In this document: piece after piece, positions 7,750 to 13,655 of the stretch
Numbering within the stretch: the stretch's first letter is position 1
How the letters are laid out: every line of letters begins with the position of its first letter
Assembly (NCBI GenBank): GCA_945788155.1
Contig: CALZKX010000281.1
Span: 1-31,839, forward strand
Direction: 5' to 3'
Length of the DNA: 31,839 nt
Source: an uncultured Flavobacteriaceae bacterium
GTDB lineage: Bacteria > Bacteroidota > Bacteroidia > Flavobacteriales > Flavobacteriaceae
Position numbers and translations under genes: made by a program
Notes under the pieces: generated by a model
Database searches by the model: none
Seen by the model: only the letters and a program-made list of their open reading frames with translations
What the model was told of the DNA's origin: nothing

Positions 7750-8061
7750 TTAAATTACTTCATTAGATTTTTTAGCAAATCTTACTTTCTTATCGCCTTC
7801 CATTCTATATCCAACTCTTGTTGTTTCACCTTTTGAAGTTAACAATGATAAGTTTGACATTTGAATAGATGCTTCTTTTTCTACGATTCCTCCTTGAGGA
7901 TTGTCGGCACTAGGTTTCATATGTTTTTTTACCATATTTACGCCTTCTACTATCGCCTTATTCTTATCGGTTAATACTTTAAGCACTTTCCCTTCTGATC
8001 CTTTATGATCTCCAGTAATTACTTTTACTATATCTCCTGATTTTATTTTAAGCTTTCCCAT
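7750..8061 (-). CDS. rplX: 50S ribosomal protein L24
   Basis: Assembly initiator of the 50S subunit that binds the 5' end of 23S rRNA. From ATG 8061 (MGKLKIKSGDIVKV) it has 103 residues, the usual Bacteroidota length. An in-frame ATG at 8076 would add MQNIT and overlaps the rplN stop (TAATG), so the true start needs experiment. The KOW motif is GDIVKVITGDHKGSEGKVLK (9-28 from the 8061 start). The C-terminal signature KGETTRVGYRMEGDKKVRF is present. Confidence 0.96.
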   Translation of the reverse strand: MGKLKIKSGDIVKVITGDHKGSEGKVLKVLTDKNKAIVEGVNMVKKHMKPSADNPQGGIVEKEASIQMSNLSLLTSKGETTRVGYRMEGDKKVRFAKKSNEVI

Positions 8062-8075
8062 TGTAATATTTTGCA

Positions 8076-8444
8076 TTAAAGCACCTCTGGTGCTAATGAT
8101 ACAATTTTCATGAATTGTTTGTCACGAAGCTCTCTGGCCACAGGTCCAAATACACGAGTGCCTCTCATTTCTCCCGTAGGATTTAAAAGGACACAAGCAT
8201 TATCATCAAACCTGATGTATGAGCCGTCTGGTCTTCTAACTTCTTTTACAGTACGTACAACAACTGCTGTAGAAACTGCTCCTTGTTTAATGTTTCCATT
8301 AGGAGTAGCGTCTTTAACAGTAACAACAATTTTGTCACCAACAGAAGCGTATCTTCTTTTTGTACCACCTAGAACACGAATAGTTAAAACTTCTTTTGCT
8401 CCAGTGTTATCAGCTACTTTTAATCTTGATTCTTGTTGTACCAT
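8076..8444 (-). CDS. rplN: 50S ribosomal protein L14
   Basis: 50S protein at the subunit interface, forming bridges B5 and B8 with the 30S; target of the silencing factor RsfS in other bacteria. It is 122 residues with MVQQESRLKVADNTGAKEV at the start and the signature VRRPDGSYIRFDDNACVLLN (70-89). Its stop overlaps an in-frame upstream ATG of rplX, and it starts 2 bases after the rpsQ stop, suggesting coupled translation through rpsQ-rplN-rplX. Confidence 0.98.
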   Translation of the reverse strand: MVQQESRLKVADNTGAKEVLTIRVLGGTKRRYASVGDKIVVTVKDATPNGNIKQGAVSTAVVVRTVKEVRRPDGSYIRFDDNACVLLNPTGEMRGTRVFGPVARELRDKQFMKIVSLAPEVL

Positions 8445-8446
8445 AA

Positions 8447-8704
8447 TTACTTCGCTCTTTCAATTATTTCTACTAGTCTCCAACACTTAGATTTACTTAA
8501 AGGTCTTGTTTCCATGATCCTTACGGTATCTCCTTCGTTACAGTCGTTTGTTTCGTCGTGTGCGACATATTTCTTAGTCTTTAACACGAACTTTCCGTAC
8601 ATAGGGTGTTTTACTTTTTTAACTTCAGAAACCACAATTGATTTCATCATTTTGTTACTGGTAACAACTCCTATACGTTCTTTTCTTAAGTTTCTTTTTT
8701 CCAT
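8447..8704 (-). CDS. rpsQ: 30S ribosomal protein S17
   Basis: Primary 16S rRNA-binding protein of the 30S body with an OB fold. It has 85 residues. RIGVVTSNKMMKSIVVSEVK (10-29) and the signature GDTVRIMETRPLSKSKCWRL (58-77) are diagnostic. It is 17 bases after rpmC and 2 before rplN. A 102-residue frame on the opposite strand over this region is an antisense shadow. Confidence 0.98.
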   Translation of the reverse strand: MEKRNLRKERIGVVTSNKMMKSIVVSEVKKVKHPMYGKFVLKTKKYVAHDETNDCNEGDTVRIMETRPLSKSKCWRLVEIIERAK

Positions 8705-8721
8705 CTTTAAGCCGAATACAA

Positions 8722-8913
8722 TTATTGTACTTCTCTTTTAGTTAACTCTGTTGCCAATCTTGCCACGTTTCTTCTAACAGTACGTAGCTGGATTGGGTTT
8801 TCAAGAGGAGATATAGCATGAGCCAATTTAAGGTCTGTATAACTCTTTTTGGTTTCACCAAGTTTTTCTTGTAACTCAGCTGTAGATAGTTCTTTAATTT
8901 CTGATTGTTTCAT
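8722..8913 (-). CDS. rpmC: 50S ribosomal protein L29
   Basis: Small helical 50S protein beside the peptide tunnel exit, next to L23, where trigger factor and SRP dock. It is 63 residues: MKQSEIKELSTAELQEKL, then ENPIQLRTVRRNVARLATEL (38-57), the L29 two-helix signature. 12 bases after rplP and 17 before rpsQ. Confidence 0.97.
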   Translation of the reverse strand: MKQSEIKELSTAELQEKLGETKKSYTDLKLAHAISPLENPIQLRTVRRNVARLATELTKREVQ

Positions 8914-8925
8914 AATATCAATAAA

Positions 8926-9345
8926 TTAAGCTTCGAAATCTCTAGCGATTATAAACTTAGTTTTAACTGGAAGTTTTTGTGCAGCTAAACGTAATGCTTC
9001 TTTTGCAACGTCTAATGGCACTCCTCCTACTTCAAATAAAATTCTTCCTGGTGTAACTACTGCTGCCCAATACTCAACGGCACCTTTACCTTTACCCATA
9101 CGTACTTCAAGAGGCTTTTTTGTAATAGGCTTGTCTGGAAATATTTTAATCCATAGCTGCCCTTCTCTTTTCATATAACGTGTAGCGGCAATACGTGCTG
9201 CTTCTATTTGACGAGAAGTAATAAACTTCGAGTCTAACGATTTTATACCAAACATTCCGCTTGAAAGCAAGTGGCCTCTTCCAGAGTTACCTTTCATGCG
9301 CCCTTTTTGCTGCTTGCGAAACTTTGTTCTTTTTGGTTGTAACAT
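8926..9345 (-). CDS. rplP: 50S ribosomal protein L16
   Basis: 50S protein organising the A-site tRNA region and central protuberance. It is 139 residues. It opens with MLQPKRTKFRKQQKGRMKG; the 81-82 region RMGKGKGAVEYWAAVVTPG contains the loop whose Arg81 is hydroxylated in E. coli (MGKGKG context conserved). The C-terminus KLPVKTKFIIARDFEA is typical. 19 bases after rpsC and 12 before rpmC. Confidence 0.98.
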   Translation of the reverse strand: MLQPKRTKFRKQQKGRMKGNSGRGHLLSSGMFGIKSLDSKFITSRQIEAARIAATRYMKREGQLWIKIFPDKPITKKPLEVRMGKGKGAVEYWAAVVTPGRILFEVGGVPLDVAKEALRLAAQKLPVKTKFIIARDFEA

Positions 9346-9364
9346 TTTTCTTTAATTTAAAAAA

Positions 9365-10084
9365 TTACTTTCTACGACGAGATTGGTTCTTGTTTCCACC
9401 TCTCGCTCCACCTTTTCCTTGCTTTTTGGATAAACCAACAAGCGGAGAAAGTTCTCTTTTACCATATACTTCACCTTTCATGATCCATACTTTTATACCC
9501 AGTCTACCATAGGTAGTATGGGCCTCAACTAAAGCGTAATCAATATCGGCTCTAAAAGTAGATAAAGGAATTCTTCCATCTTTATAATGTTCGTTACGTG
9601 CCATTTCAGCTCCATTTAAACGACCACTAATTTGAATTTTAATACCTTCAGAATTCATACGCATTGCAGCTTGAATAGCCATCTTGATTGCACGTTTATA
9701 TGAAATACGATTTTCAATTTGACGAGCAACACTTGAAGCAACTAAGAATGCATCTAATTCTGGGCGTTTAATTTCAAAGATGTTCAATTGAACTTCTTTA
9801 CCTGTAATCTTTTTAAGTTCTTCCTTTAACTTGTCTACCTCTTGTCCACCTTTTCCAATAATAATACCAGGTCTAGCAGTAGTGATAGTAACGGTTACAA
9901 GTTTAAGAGTTCTTTCGATGATTACTCTCGATACACTAGCTTTTGATAAACGAGCATACACATACTTTCTGATTTTGTGGTCTTCAGCAAGTTTATCCCC
10001 ATAATCATTTCCTCCATACCAGTTAGATTCCCATCCTCTGATAATTCCAAGGCGATTTCCTATTGGATTTGTCTTTTGTCCCAT
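9365..10084 (-). CDS. rpsC: 30S ribosomal protein S3
   Basis: 30S head protein at the mRNA entry tunnel with helicase function. It has 239 residues. MGQKTNPIGNRLGIIRGW opens the N-terminal part; a type II KH domain lies at about 40-110 with the GxxG loop in IIIGKGGQEVDKLKEELKK. The C-terminal domain has GRLNGAEMARNEHYKDGRIP and TTYGRLGIKVWIMKGEVYGK. The tail is basic and glycine-rich (KKQGKGGARGGNKNQSRRRK). 3 bases after rplV. Confidence 0.98.
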   Translation of the reverse strand: MGQKTNPIGNRLGIIRGWESNWYGGNDYGDKLAEDHKIRKYVYARLSKASVSRVIIERTLKLVTVTITTARPGIIIGKGGQEVDKLKEELKKITGKEVQLNIFEIKRPELDAFLVASSVARQIENRISYKRAIKMAIQAAMRMNSEGIKIQISGRLNGAEMARNEHYKDGRIPLSTFRADIDYALVEAHTTYGRLGIKVWIMKGEVYGKRELSPLVGLSKKQGKGGARGGNKNQSRRRK

Positions 10085-10087
10085 TTA

Positions 10088-10498
10088 TTAATTGCTTTGT
10101 GTGTTATTATTAGCTCCAAGCACGAGTGTTACGTGATTAGATCTTTTTCTAATTCTATGTGCACGACCTTGGGGTGCTGGACGCAATCTTTTCAACATTG
10201 ATCCGCCATCAACTCTAATCTCTTTTACAAATAATTCAGCTTCTTCTATATCGGCATCTTCGTTTTTAGCTTGCCAGTTTGCAACTGCAGACATTAACAA
10301 TTTCTCTAAACGTCGTGATGCTTCTTTTGGACTGAATCTTAATATATTAAGTGCTTTTTCTACCTTTTCACCTCTTACTAAATCGGCTACTAAGCGCATT
10401 TTTCTTGGTGACGTAGGACAGTTATTAAGTTTTGCAAAAGCAACTTGCTTTTTACCTTCCTTAATAGCGTCTGCCATTTGTTTTTTACGACTTCCCAT
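10088..10498 (-). CDS. rplV: 50S ribosomal protein L22
   Basis: 50S protein whose beta-hairpin lines the peptide exit tunnel next to L4; changes in this loop can give macrolide resistance. It is 136 residues, slightly longer than E. coli L22 at the N-terminus (MGSRKKQMADAIKEGKKQ). Core signature CPTSPRKMRLVADLVRG (27-43) and hairpin GGSMLKRLRPAPQGRAHRIR (97-116) look wild type. 5 bases after rpsS and 3 before rpsC. Confidence 0.98.
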   Translation of the reverse strand: MGSRKKQMADAIKEGKKQVAFAKLNNCPTSPRKMRLVADLVRGEKVEKALNILRFSPKEASRRLEKLLMSAVANWQAKNEDADIEEAELFVKEIRVDGGSMLKRLRPAPQGRAHRIRKRSNHVTLVLGANNNTQSN

Positions 10499-10503
10499 AG
10501 CTC

Positions 10504-10782
10504 TTATTTTTTACCTTTATTTTTAGCACCTGCATGACCTCTAAAAGATCTTGTTGGTGAAAATTCTCCTAATTTATGACCTACCATGTTTTCAGTTACG
10601 TATACTGGAACAAATTGACGGCCATTATGAACTGCAATTGTTTGCCCAACAAAATCTGGAGTTATCATACTTGCTCTAGACCAAGTTTTAATAACTGTTT
10701 TTTTGTTAGCTTCAACATTGGCAGCTACTTTTCTTTCTAATTTATAATGAACGTAAGGTCCCTTTTTTAATGATCTTGCCAT
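10504..10782 (-). CDS. rpsS: 30S ribosomal protein S19
   Basis: 30S head protein that pairs with S13 and contacts the 50S central protuberance. It is 92 residues starting MARSLKKGPYVHYKLERKV. The signature TVKTWSR-like segment here reads VIKTWSRASMITPDFVGQTI (30-49), followed by HNGRQFVPVYVTENMVGHKL and GEFSPTRSFRGH. Between rplB (6 bases) and rplV (5 bases). Confidence 0.98.
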   Translation of the reverse strand: MARSLKKGPYVHYKLERKVAANVEANKKTVIKTWSRASMITPDFVGQTIAVHNGRQFVPVYVTENMVGHKLGEFSPTRSFRGHAGAKNKGKK

Positions 10783-10788
10783 GATTTA

Positions 10789-11616
10789 TTATTTCTTTCT
10801 ACGTTCAACAATATATTTATTACTTGCTTTAGTTTTAGAACGTGTTCTATAACCTTTTGCTGGAATTCCGTTTCTAGAACGTGGATGTCCTCCTGAAGAT
10901 TTACCTTCACCACCACCCATTGGATGATCGACTGGATTCATTACCACTGGTCTGGTTCTTGGACGTCTTCCTAACCATCTACTTCTACCTGCTTTACCAG
11001 ATACCAGTAATTGATGATCTGAGTTAGATACAACTCCAATAGTAGCCATACAGTTAGCAAGAATCAATCTTGTTTCGCCTGATGGCAACTTAACTGTTGC
11101 AAATTTTCCATCTCTTGCCATTAATTGAGCAAATGCACCAGCACTACGAGCCATAACAGCTCCTTGACCTGGACGCAACTCAATACAAGAAATAATTGTT
11201 CCTAATGGTATTTCGCTAAGTGGCATTGCGTTTCCAATTTCTGGAGCTACACCGCTTTCACCAGACACTACATTTTGGCCAACTTGAAGTCCGTTTTGAG
11301 CAATAATGTAACGTTTTTCACCATCTTGATAATTCAATAATGCTATGAACGCTGTTCTGTTTGGATCGTATTCTATTGATGCAACTTCAGCTGGAATTCC
11401 AGCTTTGTTACGTTTAAAATCAATAATACGATACCTTTTTTTATGACCTCCACCTTTATAGCGCATGGTCATTTTTCCTTGACTGTTTCTACCACCTGAA
11501 CGTTTTTTCGGAGCTAATAAACTTTTCTCCGGCTTATCAGTAGTAATGGTGTCAAATCCATTTACTACTCTAAATCGCTGTCCTGGTGTGATCGGTTTTA
11601 ATTTTCTTACTGACAT
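10789..11616 (-). CDS. rplB: 50S ribosomal protein L2
   Basis: Largest conserved 50S protein, needed for subunit association and close to the peptidyl transferase centre. It is 275 residues. The RNA-binding OB region includes KMTMRYKGGGHKKRYRIIDF (49-68). The C-terminal signature PVVMNPVDHPMGGGEGKSSG (223-242) contains the histidine (His231) that corresponds to the functionally important His229 of E. coli. 10 bases after rplW and 6 before rpsS. Confidence 0.98.
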   Translation of the reverse strand: MSVRKLKPITPGQRFRVVNGFDTITTDKPEKSLLAPKKRSGGRNSQGKMTMRYKGGGHKKRYRIIDFKRNKAGIPAEVASIEYDPNRTAFIALLNYQDGEKRYIIAQNGLQVGQNVVSGESGVAPEIGNAMPLSEIPLGTIISCIELRPGQGAVMARSAGAFAQLMARDGKFATVKLPSGETRLILANCMATIGVVSNSDHQLLVSGKAGRSRWLGRRPRTRPVVMNPVDHPMGGGEGKSSGGHPRSRNGIPAKGYRTRSKTKASNKYIVERRKK

Positions 11617-11626
11617 TTTTGTCTAA

Positions 11627-11917
11627 TTAGATATTAGCATATAAATCAATCGTTTCACCTTCCGCCAGTTGTACAATTGCCTTTTTAACAGCATTTGTTT
11701 TACCATGTTGGACACCAGTTTTTGTAAACTTAGTCTTCCTATCTGGACGGACATTTATTGTGCGAACTTTTTCAACAGAAACACCATAAACAGCTTCTAC
11801 TGCTTTTTTTATTTCTACCTTGTTCGCCTTTTTGTTCACTTGAAAAGTATAGCGATTATTTAACTCGCTATCGTTTGTTGCTTTTTCTGTGATTATCGGT
11901 TTAATTAAGATACTCAT
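11627..11917 (-). CDS. rplW: 50S ribosomal protein L23
   Basis: 50S protein at the tunnel exit and docking site for trigger factor and SRP. It has 96 residues: MSILIKPIITEKATNDSELN, then YTFQVNKKANKVEIKKAVEA (23-42) and NVRPDRKTKFTKTG, the extended rRNA-binding segment. 7 bases after rplD and 10 before rplB. Normal size. Confidence 0.97.
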   Translation of the reverse strand: MSILIKPIITEKATNDSELNNRYTFQVNKKANKVEIKKAVEAVYGVSVEKVRTINVRPDRKTKFTKTGVQHGKTNAVKKAIVQLAEGETIDLYANI

Positions 11918-11924
11918 GGTTTTC

Positions 11925-12554
11925 TTATTTACTTAAATTCGATTCAATTCCTTCTAAAGAGCTTTCTAAAAGTATTACTTGATTTGCATTTAAAATCTTA
12001 TAAGTACTTAATTCTGAGCTTATTATAACTTCAGACCCTTTTAAATTGCGTGACGACAAATATACATTATTATTTGACGCTCCCAACACAAACAAAGATT
12101 TTTTGTTTTGTAGGTCTAAAGCCTTTAATACTGCTGTAAAGTTTTTAGTTTTTGGTGCATCAAAATTGAAGTCCTCTAAAACTGTAATTGCCTTCTCTCC
12201 AGCCTTAATTGACAATGCTGATTTTCTAGCTAATCGCTTTACGTTTTTATTTAATTTGAAACCATAGTTTCTTGGTCTTGGACCAAACATACGTCCACCA
12301 CCTTTAAATATACCAGATTTAATACTTCCTGCTCTTGCAGTACCAGTACCTTTTTGTTTTTTAATTTTACGTGTGCTTCCTGTAATTTCTGCTCTTTCTT
12401 TGGCCTTATGTGTTCCTTGACGTTGGTTAGCAAGATATTGCTTAACGTCTAAGTAAACAGCATGGTTATTTGGCTCTATTGCGAACACTTTTTTTGAAAG
12501 GTCAACCTTTCTTCCAGTGTCTTTTCCGTTTACATCTAAAACTGCTACCTTCAT
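11925..12554 (-). CDS. rplD: 50S ribosomal protein L4
   Basis: 50S protein whose long loop reaches the exit tunnel beside L22; in E. coli L4 also represses the S10 operon. I place the start at ATG 12554 (MKVAVLDVNGKDTGRKVDLS), giving 209 residues; its A is shared with the rplC TAA stop (TAATG), so the genes are coupled. A longer frame from 12599 would add 15 residues unlike L4 that lie wholly inside rplC. The tunnel-loop signature KKQKGTGTARAGSIKSGIF and GGGRMFGPRPRNYGFKLNKN follow. Confidence 0.97.
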   Translation of the reverse strand: MKVAVLDVNGKDTGRKVDLSKKVFAIEPNNHAVYLDVKQYLANQRQGTHKAKERAEITGSTRKIKKQKGTGTARAGSIKSGIFKGGGRMFGPRPRNYGFKLNKNVKRLARKSALSIKAGEKAITVLEDFNFDAPKTKNFTAVLKALDLQNKKSLFVLGASNNNVYLSSRNLKGSEVIISSELSTYKILNANQVILLESSLEGIESNLSK

Positions 12555-13171
12555 TACTTCTGAATTGTTACGTAAGCGTTTTTGTGTCCAGGAACGCATC
12601 CTTTTACCACAAGTAGATTCTTATTAGCAACTACTTTTAAAACTCTTAAATTTTGAACTTTCACTTTTTCACCACCCATACGTCCTGCCATTTTCATTCC
12701 TTTGAAAACTCTTGCAGGATAAGATGCAGCTCCAATGGATCCTGGCGCTCTTAAACGATTATGTTGACCATGAGTAGCTTGGCCTACACCAGCAAAACCA
12801 TGACGTTTTACAACACCTTGAAATCCTTTACCTTTTGAGGTTCCAGCAACATCAACAAATTCACCTTCTGCAAAGTGCTCTACTGTTATTGTATCACCTA
12901 ATTTGTACTCCTCATCAAAACCTTGAAATTCAGCGACTTTTCTTTTAACAGAAGTACCTGCTTTTTTAGCGTGACCAATGTCAGCTTTTGTAGCATTTTT
13001 TTCTGTCTTGTCATCGAAACCAAGTTGTAGGGCTTGATAACCATCAACTTCTTCAGTTCTGACTTGGGTAACAACGCATGGTCCAGCTTCGATTACTGTA
13101 CAAGGAACATTTTTCCCGTTTTCATCAAAGATGCTGGTCATTCCGATTTTTTTTCCAATTAACCCAGACAT
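12554..13171 (-). CDS. rplC: 50S ribosomal protein L3
   Basis: Assembly-initiating 50S protein with a loop reaching the peptidyl transferase centre. It is 205 residues, opening MSGLIGKKIGMTSIFDENGK. The central loop reads THGQHNRLRAPGSIGAASYP then ARVFKGMKMAGRMGGEKV. The residue after GSIG is Ala, whereas E. coli has Gln150, the PrmB methylation site, so that modification cannot occur here. It is separated from rpsJ by a 167-base gap with several inverted repeats, the longest gap between consecutive genes in this operon. Confidence 0.98.
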   Translation of the reverse strand: MSGLIGKKIGMTSIFDENGKNVPCTVIEAGPCVVTQVRTEEVDGYQALQLGFDDKTEKNATKADIGHAKKAGTSVKRKVAEFQGFDEEYKLGDTITVEHFAEGEFVDVAGTSKGKGFQGVVKRHGFAGVGQATHGQHNRLRAPGSIGAASYPARVFKGMKMAGRMGGEKVKVQNLRVLKVVANKNLLVVKGCVPGHKNAYVTIQK

Positions 13172-13219
13172 ATTATTTATTATTAATTATTACTATTTGT
13201 TATTTAAAATTTAAGGCCG

Positions 13220-13248
13220 AAAATACATTCGACCTTGAATTGTATTTT
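13220..13248 (-). promoter_or_regulatory. Candidate stem-loop in the rplC leader
   Basis: AAAATACATTC (13220-13230) can pair with GAA(T)TGTATTTT (13237-13248): 11 base pairs, one bulged base, loop of 6. It lies about 50-80 bases upstream of the rplC start inside the rpsJ-rplC gap. No U-run follows on the transcribed strand. A leader RNA structure for the S10 part of the operon is possible by analogy with the E. coli S10 leader, but this is inference from shape alone. Confidence 0.35.
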
Positions 13249-13300
13249 TACCGTTTTTCCTCAACCATCGTTAAGGACATTTTAATTTTTCTTTTATGAG

Positions 13301-13321
13301 ATCCCGAAGCAAGTTCGGGAT
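13301..13321. repeat. ATCCCGAA/TTCGGGAT hairpin in rpsJ-rplC gap
   Basis: An 8-base perfect stem (ATCCCGAA 13301-13308, TTCGGGAT 13314-13321) closes a 5-base loop, just downstream of the rpsJ stop. The minus strand continues CTCATAAAAG, so it is not a U-tailed terminator. It is the strongest of three related TCCCGA hairpins in the operon and may act as an mRNA processing or stability element, or be a dispersed repeat copy. Confidence 0.75.
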
Positions 13322-13328
13322 GTTCAAT

Positions 13329-13348
13329 AAAAGTATAATTATACTTTT
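13329..13348. repeat. 20-base palindrome spanning the rpsJ stop codon
   Basis: AAAAGTATAATTATACTTTT is perfectly self-complementary, and the rpsJ TAA stop (13339-13341) is at its centre. It is AT-only except for one G/C pair, so the hairpin would be weak, but it lies 8 bases from the stronger hairpin at 13301-13321. Confidence 0.5.
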
Positions 13349-13644
13349 ATTTCCACTTCAACACCACTTGGCAACTCCAATTTCATTAGAGCATCAATTG
13401 TTTTAGAAGATGAAGAATAAATATCAAGTAAACGCTTATAAGAGCTTAATTGAAATTGTTCTCTCGACTTCTTGTTTACGTGTGGTGAACGTAATACAGT
13501 GAAAATTTTCTTATGTGTTGGTAATGGAATTGGTCCAGTTACTACAGCACCAGTACTTTTTACTGTTTTTACAATCTTTTCAGCAGATTTATCTACTAAA
13601 TTGTGATCGTAAGATTTTAATTTTATTCTGATTTTTTGACTCAT
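13339..13644 (-). CDS. rpsJ: 30S ribosomal protein S10 (NusE)
   Basis: 30S head protein that also serves as NusE in transcription antitermination with NusB, and bridges RNA polymerase through NusG. It is 101 residues. The signature PIPLPTHKKIFTVLRSPHVN (38-57), followed by KKSREQFQLSSYKRLLDIY, is the loop and helix shared by all S10. It follows fusA by only 11 bases: tuf, which sits here in E. coli, is absent. The 167-base gap after it contains hairpins. Confidence 0.98.
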   Translation of the reverse strand: MSQKIRIKLKSYDHNLVDKSAEKIVKTVKSTGAVVTGPIPLPTHKKIFTVLRSPHVNKKSREQFQLSSYKRLLDIYSSSSKTIDALMKLELPSGVEVEIKV

Positions 13645-13655
13645 TTTCTTAAGAT

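Noticed and set aside
8110..8741. Two plus-strand frames of 126 and 102 residues over rplN and rpsQ
   Set aside because: Both lie opposite strongly conserved ribosomal genes and look like no known protein.
12555..12599. Longer N-terminus for rplD starting at 12599
   Set aside because: The extra 15 residues are rplC sequence in another frame; the L4 family start fits ATG 12554.
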